Shown: positions 10,199 through 20,874 of the stretch, piece after piece
How positions within the stretch are numbered: position 1 is the stretch's first letter
Layout: the number at the start of each line of letters is the position of its first letter
Assembly (NCBI GenBank): GCA_903927005.1
Contig: CAIYLH010000115.1
Span: 113,887 to 177,886, forward strand
DNA from: an uncultured Pseudomonadota bacterium
GTDB lineage: Bacteria > Pseudomonadota > Gammaproteobacteria > Steroidobacterales > Steroidobacteraceae
Direction of reading: 5' to 3'
DNA length: 64,000 nt
Translations under genes and position numbers: made by a program
The notes under the pieces: generated by a model
What the model saw: the letters and a program-made list of their open reading frames with translations, nothing else
What the model was told of the DNA's origin: nothing
Database searches by the model: none

Positions 10199-12907
10199 TT
10201 GAACACGGAAGCCATCCCGGCCAGCTCGGCCGACGCTGCGCCGGCGTCGGTCCAGGGTTGGGACGCCTTGGCCGGCTTCAAGCAACGGCTAGCGGCAATC
10301 ACCCTCGCCGTGCCGGCGGAGGCCATCAGTGCGTTCCGCGCGACGCTCGACGAGGCAGACCAGGCGCTCAAGGCACGTTTCGCGCTCGATGAGCCGGTCG
10401 AGACACTGGTGCGTGACCGCGCGCAACTGGTCGACCTCGTGCTGGTGCGCGCCTGGGCCCTGCACACCGCCAGCCACGGCACCGAGCTTGCGCTAGTGGC
10501 GGTCGGCGGCTACGGCCGAGGCGAACTGCACCCCTGCTCCGACATCGACGTGATGGTGTTGCTGCCCAAGAGCGAGGGCTCGCCGTGGCAGTCGGACCTT
10601 GAGCGGTTCCTGACCTTCCTGTGGGACATCGGCCTGGAAGTCGGCCACAGCGTGCGCACCATCGACGACTGCCAGCGGGAGAGCTTGGCCGACATCTCCG
10701 TCGCCACGACGCTGATCGAAGCCCGCCTGCTGGCAGGACCGGAGCTGCTGCTGACCGCGATGAAGAAGGCGCTGGCACCGGACCACATCTGGAGCGCGGC
10801 CGACTTCTACGAGGGCAAGGTCCGCGAGCAGCAGCAGCGGCACCTGCGCTTCCACGACACCGGCTACAACCTCGAACCGAACGTGAAGGCGAGTCCCGGT
10901 GGCCTGCGCGATATCCAGACGATCGCCTGGGTGGCCAAGCGCCACTTCGGCGCCGAAACCCTCGACGAACTGGTCGAGCATGGCTTCCTGACCGGCGCCG
11001 AGCTGCGCAAGCTCAAGAATGCCCAGTCGTTCCTGTGGAAGATCCGCTTCGCGTTGCACGTGCTCACCGGACGGCGCGAGGACCGGTTGCTGTTCGACCA
11101 CCAGATCCGCCTTGCCCACCAGTTCGGCTACGAGGACGCGACCTATACGCTCGCGGTCGAGCAGTTCATGCAGCGCTATTACCGTACGGTAATGGACATC
11201 TCGCTGCTCAACGAGATGCTGCTGCAGCTGTTCTCGGAGGCGATCCTCAATCCCACCCCGAGCCTGCCGGCGCCGCTGAACCCACGCTTTCAGGTCCGCA
11301 ACGAATACCTCGAGGTCGTCAACGAAGAGGTCTTCGTGCGCCAGCCCTCGGCGATCCTCGAGCTGTTCCAGGTGCTCTGCCAGAACCCGGACCTCAAGGG
11401 TGTCCGCGCCGCGACCATCCGCGCGCTGCAGACCAACCTGTGGCTGATCGACGAGGAATTCCGTCAGAACCCGCGCCATCACCGGCTGTTCCTGGAAATC
11501 CTGCGCGAGCCGGAGGGCGTGACGCGTGCGATGCGGCGGATGAACCTGTACGGCGTGATTGGCCGCTACATCCCGGCCTTCGGCCGCATTGTCGGCCGAA
11601 TGCAGTACGACCTGTTCCACGCCTACACGGTCGACGCGCATACGCTATTCGTGCTGCGCAACCTGCGCCGCCTCGCGCTACCGCGATTCGAGCACGAGTT
11701 CCCGAAGCTGTCGGCGCTGTTCCATACCCTGCCGCGCCCGGAGCTTGCCTACCTCGCGGCGCTGTTCCATGACATTGCCAAGGGTCGCGGTGGTGACCAC
11801 TCGGAACTCGGCGCAGTCGACGCCGAGGCCTTCTGCCTCGAGCAGGGCCTGTCGCGCTACGACGCGCGCCTCGTGGCCTGGCTCGTGCGTCATCACTTGC
11901 TGCTGTCGGTCACGGCACAGAAGAAGGACATCACCGATCCTGAGGTGGTCAACGAGTTCGCGCGCCGCGTAGGCGACGGCACCCATCTGGATTACCTATA
12001 CGCACTGACCATCGCCGACGTACGCGGCACCAATCCGAAGCTATGGAACACCTGGAAGGCGTCGCTGTTCGAGGAGTTCTTCGATCGCACCAAGCGCGCG
12101 CTCAGGCGCGGCCTTGAGAGCCCTATCGGCGAGGCAGAGCTGATCGCCGAGACGCAGCACGAGGCGCGCGAGATCCTGACGCGCGACGGCGTTCCCGCCG
12201 CCGCGGTCAATCGCGTCTGGAAAAACCTGACCGGCGCTTACTTCCTGCGGCATACAGCAGAAGAAATCGCCTGGCACACCTCGCTGCTCGCCGGGCGCGA
12301 CCCGTTCGACGAGGAGCCGCTGATCGCCGTGCGTCAGGAGACGGGCCGCGGCGGTACCGCGATCTTCAGCTACACCCAGCGCCGCCAGCATGCCTTCGCA
12401 CGCGCGACCGCCGTGCTCGATCGAATGGGCCTGACCATCCTCGACGCCCGCCTCACGCCGACCACGAACAGCTTCAGCATCGACACCTATCTGGTGCTCG
12501 AGGACACAGGCGGTGCGATCAACGATCGCACCCGTATCCACGAAATCGAGCAGGCGCTGCTGCGCAGCCTGCGTGACGAGGGCGGCTCGAACCTGACCGT
12601 CACTCGCCGCGCGCCGCGTCAGGTACGCATGTTCACGACGCCGACGCAGATCACCTGGAGAGACGACGACCGCAACCAGCGCACCGTGCTGGAACTGGTG
12701 GCGTCGGACCGACCCGGGCTGCTGTCCGAAACGGGCAAGGTATTCGTGCGCGAAAAAATCCAGCTGCTGGGCGCGCGCATCGTCACGGTCGGTGAACGCG
12801 CCGAGGACGTGTTCTACGTCGCCGACACCGCCGACCGCGCCTTGGATGTAGCGGCCCGCGCGCGCGTCGAAGCGGCGTTGAAGGCCGCCTTCGACTTGCG
12901 GATCTGA
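10199..12907 (+). CDS. glnD: [Protein-PII] uridylyltransferase / bifunctional GlnD (TTG start)
   Basis: GGYGRGELHPCSDIDVMVL nucleotidyltransferase motif, HD domain FHDIAKGRGGDHSELG, C-terminal ACT repeats. Confidence 0.95.
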   Translation: MNTEAIPASSADAAPASVQGWDALAGFKQRLAAITLAVPAEAISAFRATLDEADQALKARFALDEPVETLVRDRAQLVDLVLVRAWALHTASHGTELALVAVGGYGRGELHPCSDIDVMVLLPKSEGSPWQSDLERFLTFLWDIGLEVGHSVRTIDDCQRESLADISVATTLIEARLLAGPELLLTAMKKALAPDHIWSAADFYEGKVREQQQRHLRFHDTGYNLEPNVKASPGGLRDIQTIAWVAKRHFGAETLDELVEHGFLTGAELRKLKNAQSFLWKIRFALHVLTGRREDRLLFDHQIRLAHQFGYEDATYTLAVEQFMQRYYRTVMDISLLNEMLLQLFSEAILNPTPSLPAPLNPRFQVRNEYLEVVNEEVFVRQPSAILELFQVLCQNPDLKGVRAATIRALQTNLWLIDEEFRQNPRHHRLFLEILREPEGVTRAMRRMNLYGVIGRYIPAFGRIVGRMQYDLFHAYTVDAHTLFVLRNLRRLALPRFEHEFPKLSALFHTLPRPELAYLAALFHDIAKGRGGDHSELGAVDAEAFCLEQGLSRYDARLVAWLVRHHLLLSVTAQKKDITDPEVVNEFARRVGDGTHLDYLYALTIADVRGTNPKLWNTWKASLFEEFFDRTKRALRRGLESPIGEAELIAETQHEAREILTRDGVPAAAVNRVWKNLTGAYFLRHTAEEIAWHTSLLAGRDPFDEEPLIAVRQETGRGGTAIFSYTQRRQHAFARATAVLDRMGLTILDARLTPTTNSFSIDTYLVLEDTGGAINDRTRIHEIEQALLRSLRDEGGSNLTVTRRAPRQVRMFTTPTQITWRDDDRNQRTVLELVASDRPGLLSETGKVFVREKIQLLGARIVTVGERAEDVFYVADTADRALDVAARARVEAALKAAFDLRI

Positions 12908-12917
12908 CGCCACCGCC

Positions 12918-14117
12918 ATGCACCCTGCTCTAAGCCATCTGCAGCCCTACCCGTTCGAACGCCTGGCCCGTCTGCATCGTGGCGTCGTACCGCCGGCAGC
13001 GCTCGCGCCGATCTCGCTGTCCATCGGCGAGCCCAAGCATGCCCCGCCGCCGCTGTTGGTGCAGGCACTGATCGCCTCGCTCGGCGCGCTAGGCACCTAC
13101 CCCGCGACGGCTGGGCTGCCGGAGTTCCGTCGCTCGGCCGCCGGCTGGCTGGACCGACGCTACGCGCTCGGTGGCACGCTTAATCCGGACACGATGTTGC
13201 TGCCGGTCAACGGCACGCGCGAAGCGCTGTTCGCGTTCGCCCAGGCGCTGATCGACCCGGCCGCAGGCTCGTTGGTCGCGATGCCCAATCCGTTCTACCA
13301 AATCTACGAAGGCGCGGCCCTGCTTGCCGGTGCCACGCCCTATTTCCTCGACACGATCGCCGCGAACGGCTTCGTGCCGGACCTCGACGCCGTGCCCGAC
13401 GACGTCTGGCGGCGCTGCGCCCTGCTCTACCTGTGCTCGCCGGGAAACCCCACCGGTGCGGTCGTCGACCATGCCTACATGGCACGTGCGATCGAGCTGG
13501 CCGACCGCTTCGACTTCGTGATCGCCGCCGACGAGTGCTACGCCGACATCTACCTGGACGAGGCGGCCCCGCCTGCCGGCTTCCTCGGTGCCTGCCATAA
13601 GCTCGGCCGCGACGGGTACCAGCGCGTCGTTGTGTTCCACAGCCTCTCCAAGCGCTCGAGCGTCCCCGGCCTGCGTTCCGGATTCGTCGCAGGTGACGCC
13701 AGCATCCTCGAGCGGTTCCGCCTGTACCGCACCTACCACGGCTGTGCGCTGCCGGTGCACGTGCAGCGCGCGAGCATGGCGGCCTGGGACGACGACGTGC
13801 ATCCCATCGAGAATCGCGCCTTGTACCGCGCCAAGTTCGACGCGGTGTTGCCGATCCTCGCGCCAGCGCTGTCCGTGTCGCGCCCAGCCGCCGGCTTTTA
13901 CCTGTGGCCGGAGGTCGGCTTCGACGACGAGACGTTCGCGCGCGAGCTGTACGCCACGCAGAATGTCATCGTCCTGCCCGGCAGCTACCTCGGTCGGGCC
14001 GGTGCGACCGGCAACCCGGGGCGCGGCCGAGTCCGAATTTCCCTCGTTGCCGGTCTCGCCGAGTGCGTCACCGCCGCGCATCGCATTCGCCACTATCTGG
14101 AGACCCGCCCGCAATGA
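12918..14117 (+). CDS. dapC: Succinyldiaminopimelate transaminase (DapC-like class I/II aminotransferase)
   Basis: PLP aminotransferase motifs ([29 protein letters not shown]); ATGA overlap with dapD. Confidence 0.9.
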   Translation: MHPALSHLQPYPFERLARLHRGVVPPAALAPISLSIGEPKHAPPPLLVQALIASLGALGTYPATAGLPEFRRSAAGWLDRRYALGGTLNPDTMLLPVNGTREALFAFAQALIDPAAGSLVAMPNPFYQIYEGAALLAGATPYFLDTIAANGFVPDLDAVPDDVWRRCALLYLCSPGNPTGAVVDHAYMARAIELADRFDFVIAADECYADIYLDEAAPPAGFLGACHKLGRDGYQRVVVFHSLSKRSSVPGLRSGFVAGDASILERFRLYRTYHGCALPVHVQRASMAAWDDDVHPIENRALYRAKFDAVLPILAPALSVSRPAAGFYLWPEVGFDDETFARELYATQNVIVLPGSYLGRAGATGNPGRGRVRISLVAGLAECVTAAHRIRHYLETRPQ

Positions 14118-14935
14118 GCCAGCAGCACCGCGACCTCGTCGAGAGCCACTGGGAAGCCCGCGCCGAGATCGGACCGGGCAACGCGCCGCGTGCGCTCGTG
14201 GTGGCTCTGGAGGAGGTCATCGAGCAGCTCGACAGTGGCGCCCTGCGGGTGGCCAGCAAGGAAACCGGCGGCTGGGTCGTGCACCAGTGGCTGAAGAAGG
14301 CCGTGCTGCTTTACTTCCGCACGCACGACAATGCGCTGCAGTCGGCCGGCTACACGAACTTCTACGACAAGGTGCCACTCAAGTACGCAGGCCTCAGCGA
14401 CGCGCAGCTGCGCGCAGGCGGCACACGCGTGGTCCCACCCGCCGTCGCTCGCAAAGGCTCATATATCGCGCCGGGCGTCGTGCTGATGCCGAGCTACGTG
14501 AACATCGGCGCCTACGTCGACACAGGCACCATGGTGGACACCTGGGCGACGGTCGGGTCCTGCGCCCAGATCGGCAAGAACGTGCACCTCTCCGGGGGTG
14601 TAGGCATCGGCGGTGTGCTCGAGCCGCTGCAAGCCAACCCGACCATCATCGAGGACAACTGCTTCATCGGCGCACGCTCGGAAATCGTCGAGGGTGTCAT
14701 CGTCGAGGAAGGGGCAGTGATCTCGATGGGCGTCTACATCGGAATGAGCACGAAGATCTATGACCGCGCCACCGGCACGGTCAGTTACGGCCGGGTCCCG
14801 GCGGGCGCGGTCGTCGTCTCCGGCAATCTGCCATCAGCCGATGGACGCTACTCGCTGTACTGCGCGGTGATCGTCAAGCGCGTCGATGCACAGACACGCG
14901 CCAAGACCTCGATCAACGACCTGCTGCGGGACTAG
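14114..14935 (+). CDS. dapD: 2,3,4,5-tetrahydropyridine-2,6-dicarboxylate N-succinyltransferase
   Basis: Hexapeptide-repeat acyltransferase; [57 protein letters not shown]; start at ATG 14114, not the 13904 ORF start. Confidence 0.96.
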   Translation: MSQQHRDLVESHWEARAEIGPGNAPRALVVALEEVIEQLDSGALRVASKETGGWVVHQWLKKAVLLYFRTHDNALQSAGYTNFYDKVPLKYAGLSDAQLRAGGTRVVPPAVARKGSYIAPGVVLMPSYVNIGAYVDTGTMVDTWATVGSCAQIGKNVHLSGGVGIGGVLEPLQANPTIIEDNCFIGARSEIVEGVIVEEGAVISMGVYIGMSTKIYDRATGTVSYGRVPAGAVVVSGNLPSADGRYSLYCAVIVKRVDAQTRAKTSINDLLRD

Positions 14936-14987
14936 CCACGAGGCGCGCTGTAGCAGGCCCGTAGCAATGCCCGGCTAGGATGCGGCC

Positions 14988-15248
14988 ATGGACTCCCTTC
15001 CCCGAGCGCTTCTCTTCGCCGCCATCATCCTTGGCAGCGCCATCATGATCCACGGCCTCTATCCGGCGGATCGATTCACCATGGTAGCGGCCGCCGCCGG
15101 CGGCGGCGCGTTCCGGGTCGACCGCCTGACGGGCGGGGTGCTCTTCTGCGATGCACTGATGTGCCGGCAACTACCGCTGGCAGTGCCGGTAATGCCTCGT
15201 CCCACCGCGCCCGCGCCTGGCACGCCGGGTGCCGCGACGGGCACCTGA
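14988..15248 (+). CDS. Small hypothetical membrane-anchored protein
   Basis: N-terminal hydrophobic segment ALLFAAIILGSAIMI and FRVDRLTGGVLFCDALMCRQL segment; no recognised family. Confidence 0.5.
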   Translation: MDSLPRALLFAAIILGSAIMIHGLYPADRFTMVAAAAGGGAFRVDRLTGGVLFCDALMCRQLPLAVPVMPRPTAPAPGTPGAATGT

Positions 15249-15266
15249 CGCCCCAGCCAAACGCTC

Positions 15267-16190
15267 TCAGCGCGTTGCCGCACCGAGCTTGGCAAGTTCG
15301 AGTTCGTTGATCGTCGGCGGGAACTTCTGCGCCAACTCCTTCAGGTAGCGCTGCTGCAGTTCGCTCAACTTGTCCTGCCGCAATGCAGCCACCAACGCCT
15401 CCCGAACTTCCGCCAATGGCGGCACGCTTGCCGGCTTGCGCTCAGTCAGGCGGATGAAGTGGATGCCCTGCGCCGTCTTGATCGGGCCGGCCGTCTCGCC
15501 AGGCTTCATCGCCGGCAGTACTGCCCGGACCTCAGGCAGCAGTTGGGCTTCTGCCAGCGTGCCGAGATCACCGCCCTTAGCCGCGCTGTCCACATGCTCT
15601 GAATACGCCTTTGCCAGCGCGCCAAAGTCGCCACCCTGCAACTTGGCCTGAACCTCAGCCACCTTGCGCAACGCCGCCTGCACCTTGTCCGGCGCGGCGC
15701 CGTCCTGCGCGGCGATGTAGATCTGACTTAGACGATAGTCGCTCACGGCCGCTGCGCGATCCCGCAATACGTCGTAGCCCTGCTTCACGTCCGCGTCGCT
15801 GGGGTAACCGGCCGGCAGCTTCGCCTCGTGCGCGACCCACAGGCGCATCATGATTTCGTCACGGACCCGATCGACCTCGATCGCGACCGTCGGATCCTTT
15901 TCGAAGCCCCTGGCACGTGCTTCGGCAAGCACGTTGCGGCGCAGCAGCTCGCCACGCACGGCCTGCGCAAGGGCCGCCGGGCTTGACTTAAGTGCCTGCC
16001 GATTGCTATCTGAAAGCGCATCCAGCATGTGCCGCAGCTCGGATTCGCCAAGCTCCACCGACCCGGCCTTCGCTACAGGGGCGGAAACCGCAACTGCGCC
16101 CGAGGTCGCCGCAAACGCGACGCTACTTGCCAGCGCTATGCCGACGACCACGGCGATGCGGCCTAGAACGATGGATCGCGGATAAGACAT
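15267..16190 (-). CDS. EpsD-family peptidyl-prolyl cis-trans isomerase (parvulin/SurA type)
   Basis: Signal peptide; LRHMLDALSDSNRQALKSSPAALAQAVRGELLRRNVLAEARARG; parvulin core GGDLGTLAEAQLLPEV...GPIKTAQGIHFIRL; sits at the edge of the exosortase EPS locus. Confidence 0.85.
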   Translation of the reverse strand: MSYPRSIVLGRIAVVVGIALASSVAFAATSGAVAVSAPVAKAGSVELGESELRHMLDALSDSNRQALKSSPAALAQAVRGELLRRNVLAEARARGFEKDPTVAIEVDRVRDEIMMRLWVAHEAKLPAGYPSDADVKQGYDVLRDRAAAVSDYRLSQIYIAAQDGAAPDKVQAALRKVAEVQAKLQGGDFGALAKAYSEHVDSAAKGGDLGTLAEAQLLPEVRAVLPAMKPGETAGPIKTAQGIHFIRLTERKPASVPPLAEVREALVAALRQDKLSELQQRYLKELAQKFPPTINELELAKLGAATR

Positions 16191-16391
16191 ATGGACGCTC
16201 CAAGGATCGGAAGCGGAACAGCTTGCGACGATCGTGTTGCAGCGTCGTGACTAATGGCTCGTTTTGGCGTCAGACGCGCCACTGCGTTTTTCCAGCAACA
16301 AGTTCTTCATCAATTCTTAGCGTGGACATGCGAATGTCCCTGAGCCCGGCATCAGGCTCGGACCGGTCCTGAGCTAAGGATAAGGAAGAAC

Positions 16392-16679
16392 ATGTCGAGT
16401 CCTCCCGCAAGACATTGCGAACTTCGTAGCGAGACTATGCCTCTGAGCGGACGGGCTCGTACTGCGCTCTTGCAGTTGCAGCGTAAAGCGATCGAACTGG
16501 ATCGCGAGATGCGCGCAGCAGACCGAGTGCTCGCCGGCGCGCTCAGCGCAGGCACTGCGGATACCCAGACCGAGATGCTGGGCGCCTATCTTGAAAGCGT
16601 GCAGGAACTGCGCGTCTGCCTGCAGCGCCTCGAGGCATTCCTGATGAGCCGCGTCGTACCGGGATCCGGCCGCGACTAA
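16392..16679 (+). CDS. Small hypothetical helical protein
   Basis: 95-aa ORF with upstream purine-rich AAGGATAAGGAAGAAC, divergent from the EpsD-like gene; no recognised family. Confidence 0.5.
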   Translation: MSSPPARHCELRSETMPLSGRARTALLQLQRKAIELDREMRAADRVLAGALSAGTADTQTEMLGAYLESVQELRVCLQRLEAFLMSRVVPGSGRD

Positions 16680-16699
16680 CTGCGGCCAGACCGGATCCC
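16661..16699. terminator. Hairpin overlapping stop of 16392 gene (no T-tract)
   Basis: GGGATCCGG (16661-16669)...CCGGATCCC (16691-16699) with inner CCGC/GCGG helix; lies between convergent genes. Confidence 0.35.
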
Positions 16700-16713
16700 G
16701 ACTGCACCACGCC

Positions 16714-19104
16714 TCAGCGGGCGGTCAGTTTGGCGAGCCGCACCGCGGCATCCTCAGCCCCAGGAAACTTCTCGCCGCCGCCAATGGCGGCCTTCAGGCT
16801 GGCGATCGCCTGCTGCTGCTGACCCGCCGCGTCCTGCACCACACCTAAGTGATACTTGACGATCGCCGCCTTTGGCGCGGCGGCACCCGCTTTCTCAAGA
16901 GCGGCCAGCGCCACGGCGACCTCACCATTGCGATAACGCACCCACCCGTAGGTATCGAGCAACTGTGGGTTTGGCGCTGCTGCAAAGCCCGCCGTCAGCT
17001 GCGCCGCCCGCTTGAGGCTCGGCGCATCCGTCCGGTGGTTGACCAGCAACATCGCCAGATTGTTCGAAATCGCCGCGGAGTCCAAGCTCGATGCCAGCGC
17101 CTTGTCGTACGCGGTGATGGCCTCCTCGGCGCGCCCGGACAGATCGAGCAACTGCGCCGCGGCGGCCTGCAAGCGCCACGGCTCGTCGACCTGTGGGGCC
17201 GCGCTCTGCAGCAGCGTTACGGCCCCGCCACCATCACCACGCCCTACCCGCACATAGGCCAGCCCACGCTGCGGCATCCACCAACGCGGCGCCCGCACCA
17301 GCGCAGCCGTATAGGCCTCCTCGGCCGCCGCGAAGTTGCGCTCCGACAGCAACTGATCACCCTTCAGGGTCGCCGGCAACGCATAGGCTGGTGCCTTGGC
17401 GGCGACCTCGTCCAGCAACCTGAACGCCTCCGGCACATGCTTGCGGGCAATCAGCAGCCGCGTTGCCTGGATGAGCGACTCCTGCGCAGTGGGCTGCGCG
17501 TCCAGCGACTCTCGGTAAGCCTTCAACGCCGCGTCGTCGTGGCCCTGAGCTTCAGCGACCATGCCGGCAAACAGCGCTCCGCGGGCCCGCTCGCCATCGA
17601 TGGCCCGAACCGCCGCCACAACACTGTCCGCCAGCGTGTAGTCGTGGCTCGCCAGCGCCGCCTGCAGCGTCGCACTTTGAATGGCAACGTCCTTCGGACG
17701 CTCCTTGGCAAGCTGAGCCAACATGGTGGCCGCCTCGCCGGAACGAGCGGATCGCTGCAGCAGGTCGATCAGATCGGTCCGGCTGGGCACATCGCTCACA
17801 TCGACGTCCACGGCACGTCGTAGCGATTCCTCCGCAAGCGCGGGTTCCTCGTTACGAAGATGCGCCCTGGCGAGCGCCCGCAGGATCGGCTGCGAGTTCG
17901 GCAGGTCGCGACTGGCGGCCCGCAGGTCCTCGATCGCGCCCTTGGCATCGCCTTTCGACAGCCGCAGGTTGCCACGCAGCAACAACGCGTCCGTATCGCG
18001 GGGGCTCTTGTCGAGCACCTCGGCAATCAGCGTGCCCGCCGTCGCGGCGTCCCCAGCGGCGAGACGGATCGCCGCGAGCCGCACCCGCGCCGTCAGCCCC
18101 GCCGGCTTGGTGCGCTGCGACTTGATGATCTCCTGCAGAATCGCCTCCGCCTTGGCCGGCTCCTTGCCCTGCATATAGAAGCTCGCCAACACGAAACGGG
18201 AATCGACCTCGTCGGGCTCGGCCGCCATCATCCGCCGCAGCTCGGCCTCGGCCGCAGCGCGACCGCGGTTCGCGGCGAGGAACTCAATCATCGCGGTCCG
18301 GACGCCGCCATCCTTGGGCGACGCCTGGCGTGCCTCGGTCAGCACGCGCTGGGCAGCATCGGTCTGTCCCTGCAGCGCCAGGAACCGGGCGAGGCGCAGC
18401 CGGTGGACCGACTCCAGCGGCTGCAGCTTGATAACATCGCGCAACAGCGCCTCAGCACGCTGCGGCTCGGACTGCGATAACTCCAACTGGGCGAGCGCAA
18501 GCCGCAGGTCAATCGTCCCGGGGATGTCACGCACGGCGCCCTGCAGCAGGCCGCGGGCCTTATCCAGACGGCCCTCGGTCGAATAGAGACCGGCGAGGAT
18601 CGCGACGACGTACTCGTCGCGGGGATCAAGCCGGGCGGCCGCCTCGGCATCCTGCAGCGCACCCGCAGTGTCCTTGAGGCGGGCCCGCGCCGCAGCGCGC
18701 ATTCCCAGCAGGCCGGCGTCGTTCGGCGCCATCTCCAGCCCGACCTTGACCAACTCCAGCGCCTTTTCCGGCACACCGCCGGCAACATAGATCCGCGCCA
18801 GCCGCACGCGCGCCTCGCGGTGCTCTGGCTTGACCTCTAACGCGCCGATAAAGAACTGCGCCGCCTCCCTGAATTGCCCCAGCTTCTCCAGCACGAGGCC
18901 GTTGCGGAAACGCGCCTCGCCGTCGTTGGGTACGATCTGCAGGGCGTTGCGGTATTCAACTCGAGCCTTGTCCCAGTTTCCCGCAGCGAAGTACTCGCCG
19001 CCCTTCTTGAGCGCCTTGGCCTCGCGCTCGACGGGGCTCGAGCAGCCGCCGACTCCGAGGGCGACGAGCGCCGCAAGGACGATACGTAGTGAGTGGCTGT
19101 GCAT
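16714..19104 (-). CDS. XrtA/PEP-CTERM system TPR-repeat lipoprotein (PrsT-like)
   Basis: Lipobox-like ALGVGGCSS, many TPRs (EYRNALQIVPNDGEARFRNGLVLEKLGQFREAAQFF), adjacent to exosortase. Confidence 0.88.
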   Translation of the reverse strand: MHSHSLRIVLAALVALGVGGCSSPVEREAKALKKGGEYFAAGNWDKARVEYRNALQIVPNDGEARFRNGLVLEKLGQFREAAQFFIGALEVKPEHREARVRLARIYVAGGVPEKALELVKVGLEMAPNDAGLLGMRAAARARLKDTAGALQDAEAAARLDPRDEYVVAILAGLYSTEGRLDKARGLLQGAVRDIPGTIDLRLALAQLELSQSEPQRAEALLRDVIKLQPLESVHRLRLARFLALQGQTDAAQRVLTEARQASPKDGGVRTAMIEFLAANRGRAAAEAELRRMMAAEPDEVDSRFVLASFYMQGKEPAKAEAILQEIIKSQRTKPAGLTARVRLAAIRLAAGDAATAGTLIAEVLDKSPRDTDALLLRGNLRLSKGDAKGAIEDLRAASRDLPNSQPILRALARAHLRNEEPALAEESLRRAVDVDVSDVPSRTDLIDLLQRSARSGEAATMLAQLAKERPKDVAIQSATLQAALASHDYTLADSVVAAVRAIDGERARGALFAGMVAEAQGHDDAALKAYRESLDAQPTAQESLIQATRLLIARKHVPEAFRLLDEVAAKAPAYALPATLKGDQLLSERNFAAAEEAYTAALVRAPRWWMPQRGLAYVRVGRGDGGGAVTLLQSAAPQVDEPWRLQAAAAQLLDLSGRAEEAITAYDKALASSLDSAAISNNLAMLLVNHRTDAPSLKRAAQLTAGFAAAPNPQLLDTYGWVRYRNGEVAVALAALEKAGAAAPKAAIVKYHLGVVQDAAGQQQQAIASLKAAIGGGEKFPGAEDAAVRLAKLTAR

Positions 19105-19150
19105 GGAGGAACGCCTTCAGGTTTCGATCATTCGAAGAATTGCCGCGCGT

Positions 19151-20854
19151 CTAGCGCGGCACAAACGTTTGCAGGGGGCCGTAGGCCCGCGTGACCAGAT
19201 CGTCGAGACGCTGCTCGGCGATCGGTAGCGACTCGCCGTGACCTACCTGCGTCATCACACGCACCATCGCGCCGTCGGAGCGACGCAGCGTGATCGCATC
19301 CCAGAACAGGAACCACTTGACCATGAATTCATTGGTCAGATTGCGTCCACGCTGGTCAAACCAGTAGTAGGCCAAGGCCCGTTGATCGCCGTTGGCGATC
19401 ACCATGCGATTGACTGACAGCCGTCCACCGGCCGGCGACGCCCGGCCGCTGCTCTCGATCCGCCAGCCACTGCCAGGCAGACATGCCGCGGGGGAATGCA
19501 CCACCCGTCGATCGCGCTGGGTGGCGTAGTAGGACACATAGAGACTGGCGGCATGACCGGCGTCGTCGACATACTCGACCAGCGCGTAGTCATCCAGTTG
19601 CAGCGTCTCAAGCACGTCCGGTGGAAGCTTCAAAGAGCGACCCCGCCATGACCCGAGCTCATGCGGAAAGGCAGCCAGAGGCGGATGAGCCGGGACGACC
19701 TGCGGCCGGTTGGGAATAACAGCCTGCGACACATAGATGCCGGCCAGCACCCCAAGAGCGACCAGAAATGACCGCGGCACCGAGCGGGGCGTGACGTCGG
19801 CGCCAGCCGGCGTCGGCATCGGAAAATCGACCCCGAACGCATCGCTCCACGGGCGCCGATCGGCGCCGCGCAGGTTCAGTATCGCGGCGAGCAGCACCAG
19901 CAATAGCGCGCTGACCATGAACACCATCCAACCCTGGAACTCATGCACGAAGCCTTCGGCCATGCCTGTGCCCCAGCGATCGACCATCAGGCCAATGGTG
20001 CCAATGCGGAAGCTGTTCATCAGGACGGTCACCGGGACGCTGGCGAGGAAGACGAGCGCTCGCTTCCACCAGGCCCCGCGGTAGAAATAGGCAATCAGCA
20101 AGCCCAGCGTCATCAACGGGAACAGGTAGCGCAGGCCCGCACAGGCCTCCACCACCTGCAACCGGTAGCCCCCGAGGTCAATGACGTTGCCCTCAAGAAA
20201 AACGCTGATCCCGGCCGCGCGGATCAGTTCCACACCCAGGCTGGACGACAGCAACTGCAACTGCGCGGAGAGCTTGTTCAGGATGAAGTCGGGCTGGGGA
20301 ACCATGAGCAACAGAACCACGAACGGCATCGACAACTGCCGCCATGCCGCAAGTCCAGTCCACGCCACGGCCAGCGCACCCAGACCGATCACGAAGGCGT
20401 ACTGCTGCAGCGAATAGGCCGCCCCAATCGTACCCAGCAGCAGCAGCGCGCCTGCGATCGCAAGTAAGGCCGCGCCCCAGTAGCTACCGTCGAAGCGTTG
20501 CCTCTCCAGGCGATCCTTCTGCTGCCAAAGCAGAAAGGCGGTGATCAGAGGCAGCAACGGGCCATGGCTGTATTCCGGCCGGCCCGTCCAGGTGTTCCAA
20601 AGCCAGCCAAGCGCCTGCCAAGCGACGCCACATAAGGCCGCCGCGGCAAGCAAGCCGAGCAGCCAGCCTCCCAGTGAGAACCGCCAGATCTGGATCGAGT
20701 CAGCCCCTGCTCCACCGGACCGATTGCCGGGGCTGGCGCTGAGCGGTGCCAATGCCATGAAAACCTCGCCGGAAGGCGCAACCGCGCCGTTTGACCGAGC
20801 GGCGCTCGCGACGCCACCCACTGTGCGCCAGCCGACTGGCGGGCACCGGGGCAT
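19151..20854 (-). CDS. xrtA: Exosortase A fused to C-terminal EpsI-like domain; start uncertain (downstream Met at MALAPLSAS possible)
   Basis: Catalytic region EACAGLRYLFPLMTLGLL, conserved Arg MNSFRIGTIGLM, His region VHEFQGW; C-terminal EpsI-like YVSYYATQRDRRVVHSPAACLPGSGWRI. Confidence 0.92.
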   Translation of the reverse strand: MPRCPPVGWRTVGGVASAARSNGAVAPSGEVFMALAPLSASPGNRSGGAGADSIQIWRFSLGGWLLGLLAAAALCGVAWQALGWLWNTWTGRPEYSHGPLLPLITAFLLWQQKDRLERQRFDGSYWGAALLAIAGALLLLGTIGAAYSLQQYAFVIGLGALAVAWTGLAAWRQLSMPFVVLLLMVPQPDFILNKLSAQLQLLSSSLGVELIRAAGISVFLEGNVIDLGGYRLQVVEACAGLRYLFPLMTLGLLIAYFYRGAWWKRALVFLASVPVTVLMNSFRIGTIGLMVDRWGTGMAEGFVHEFQGWMVFMVSALLLVLLAAILNLRGADRRPWSDAFGVDFPMPTPAGADVTPRSVPRSFLVALGVLAGIYVSQAVIPNRPQVVPAHPPLAAFPHELGSWRGRSLKLPPDVLETLQLDDYALVEYVDDAGHAASLYVSYYATQRDRRVVHSPAACLPGSGWRIESSGRASPAGGRLSVNRMVIANGDQRALAYYWFDQRGRNLTNEFMVKWFLFWDAITLRRSDGAMVRVMTQVGHGESLPIAEQRLDDLVTRAYGPLQTFVPR

Positions 20855-20874
20855 GAGACGCTAACCAGCGGACG

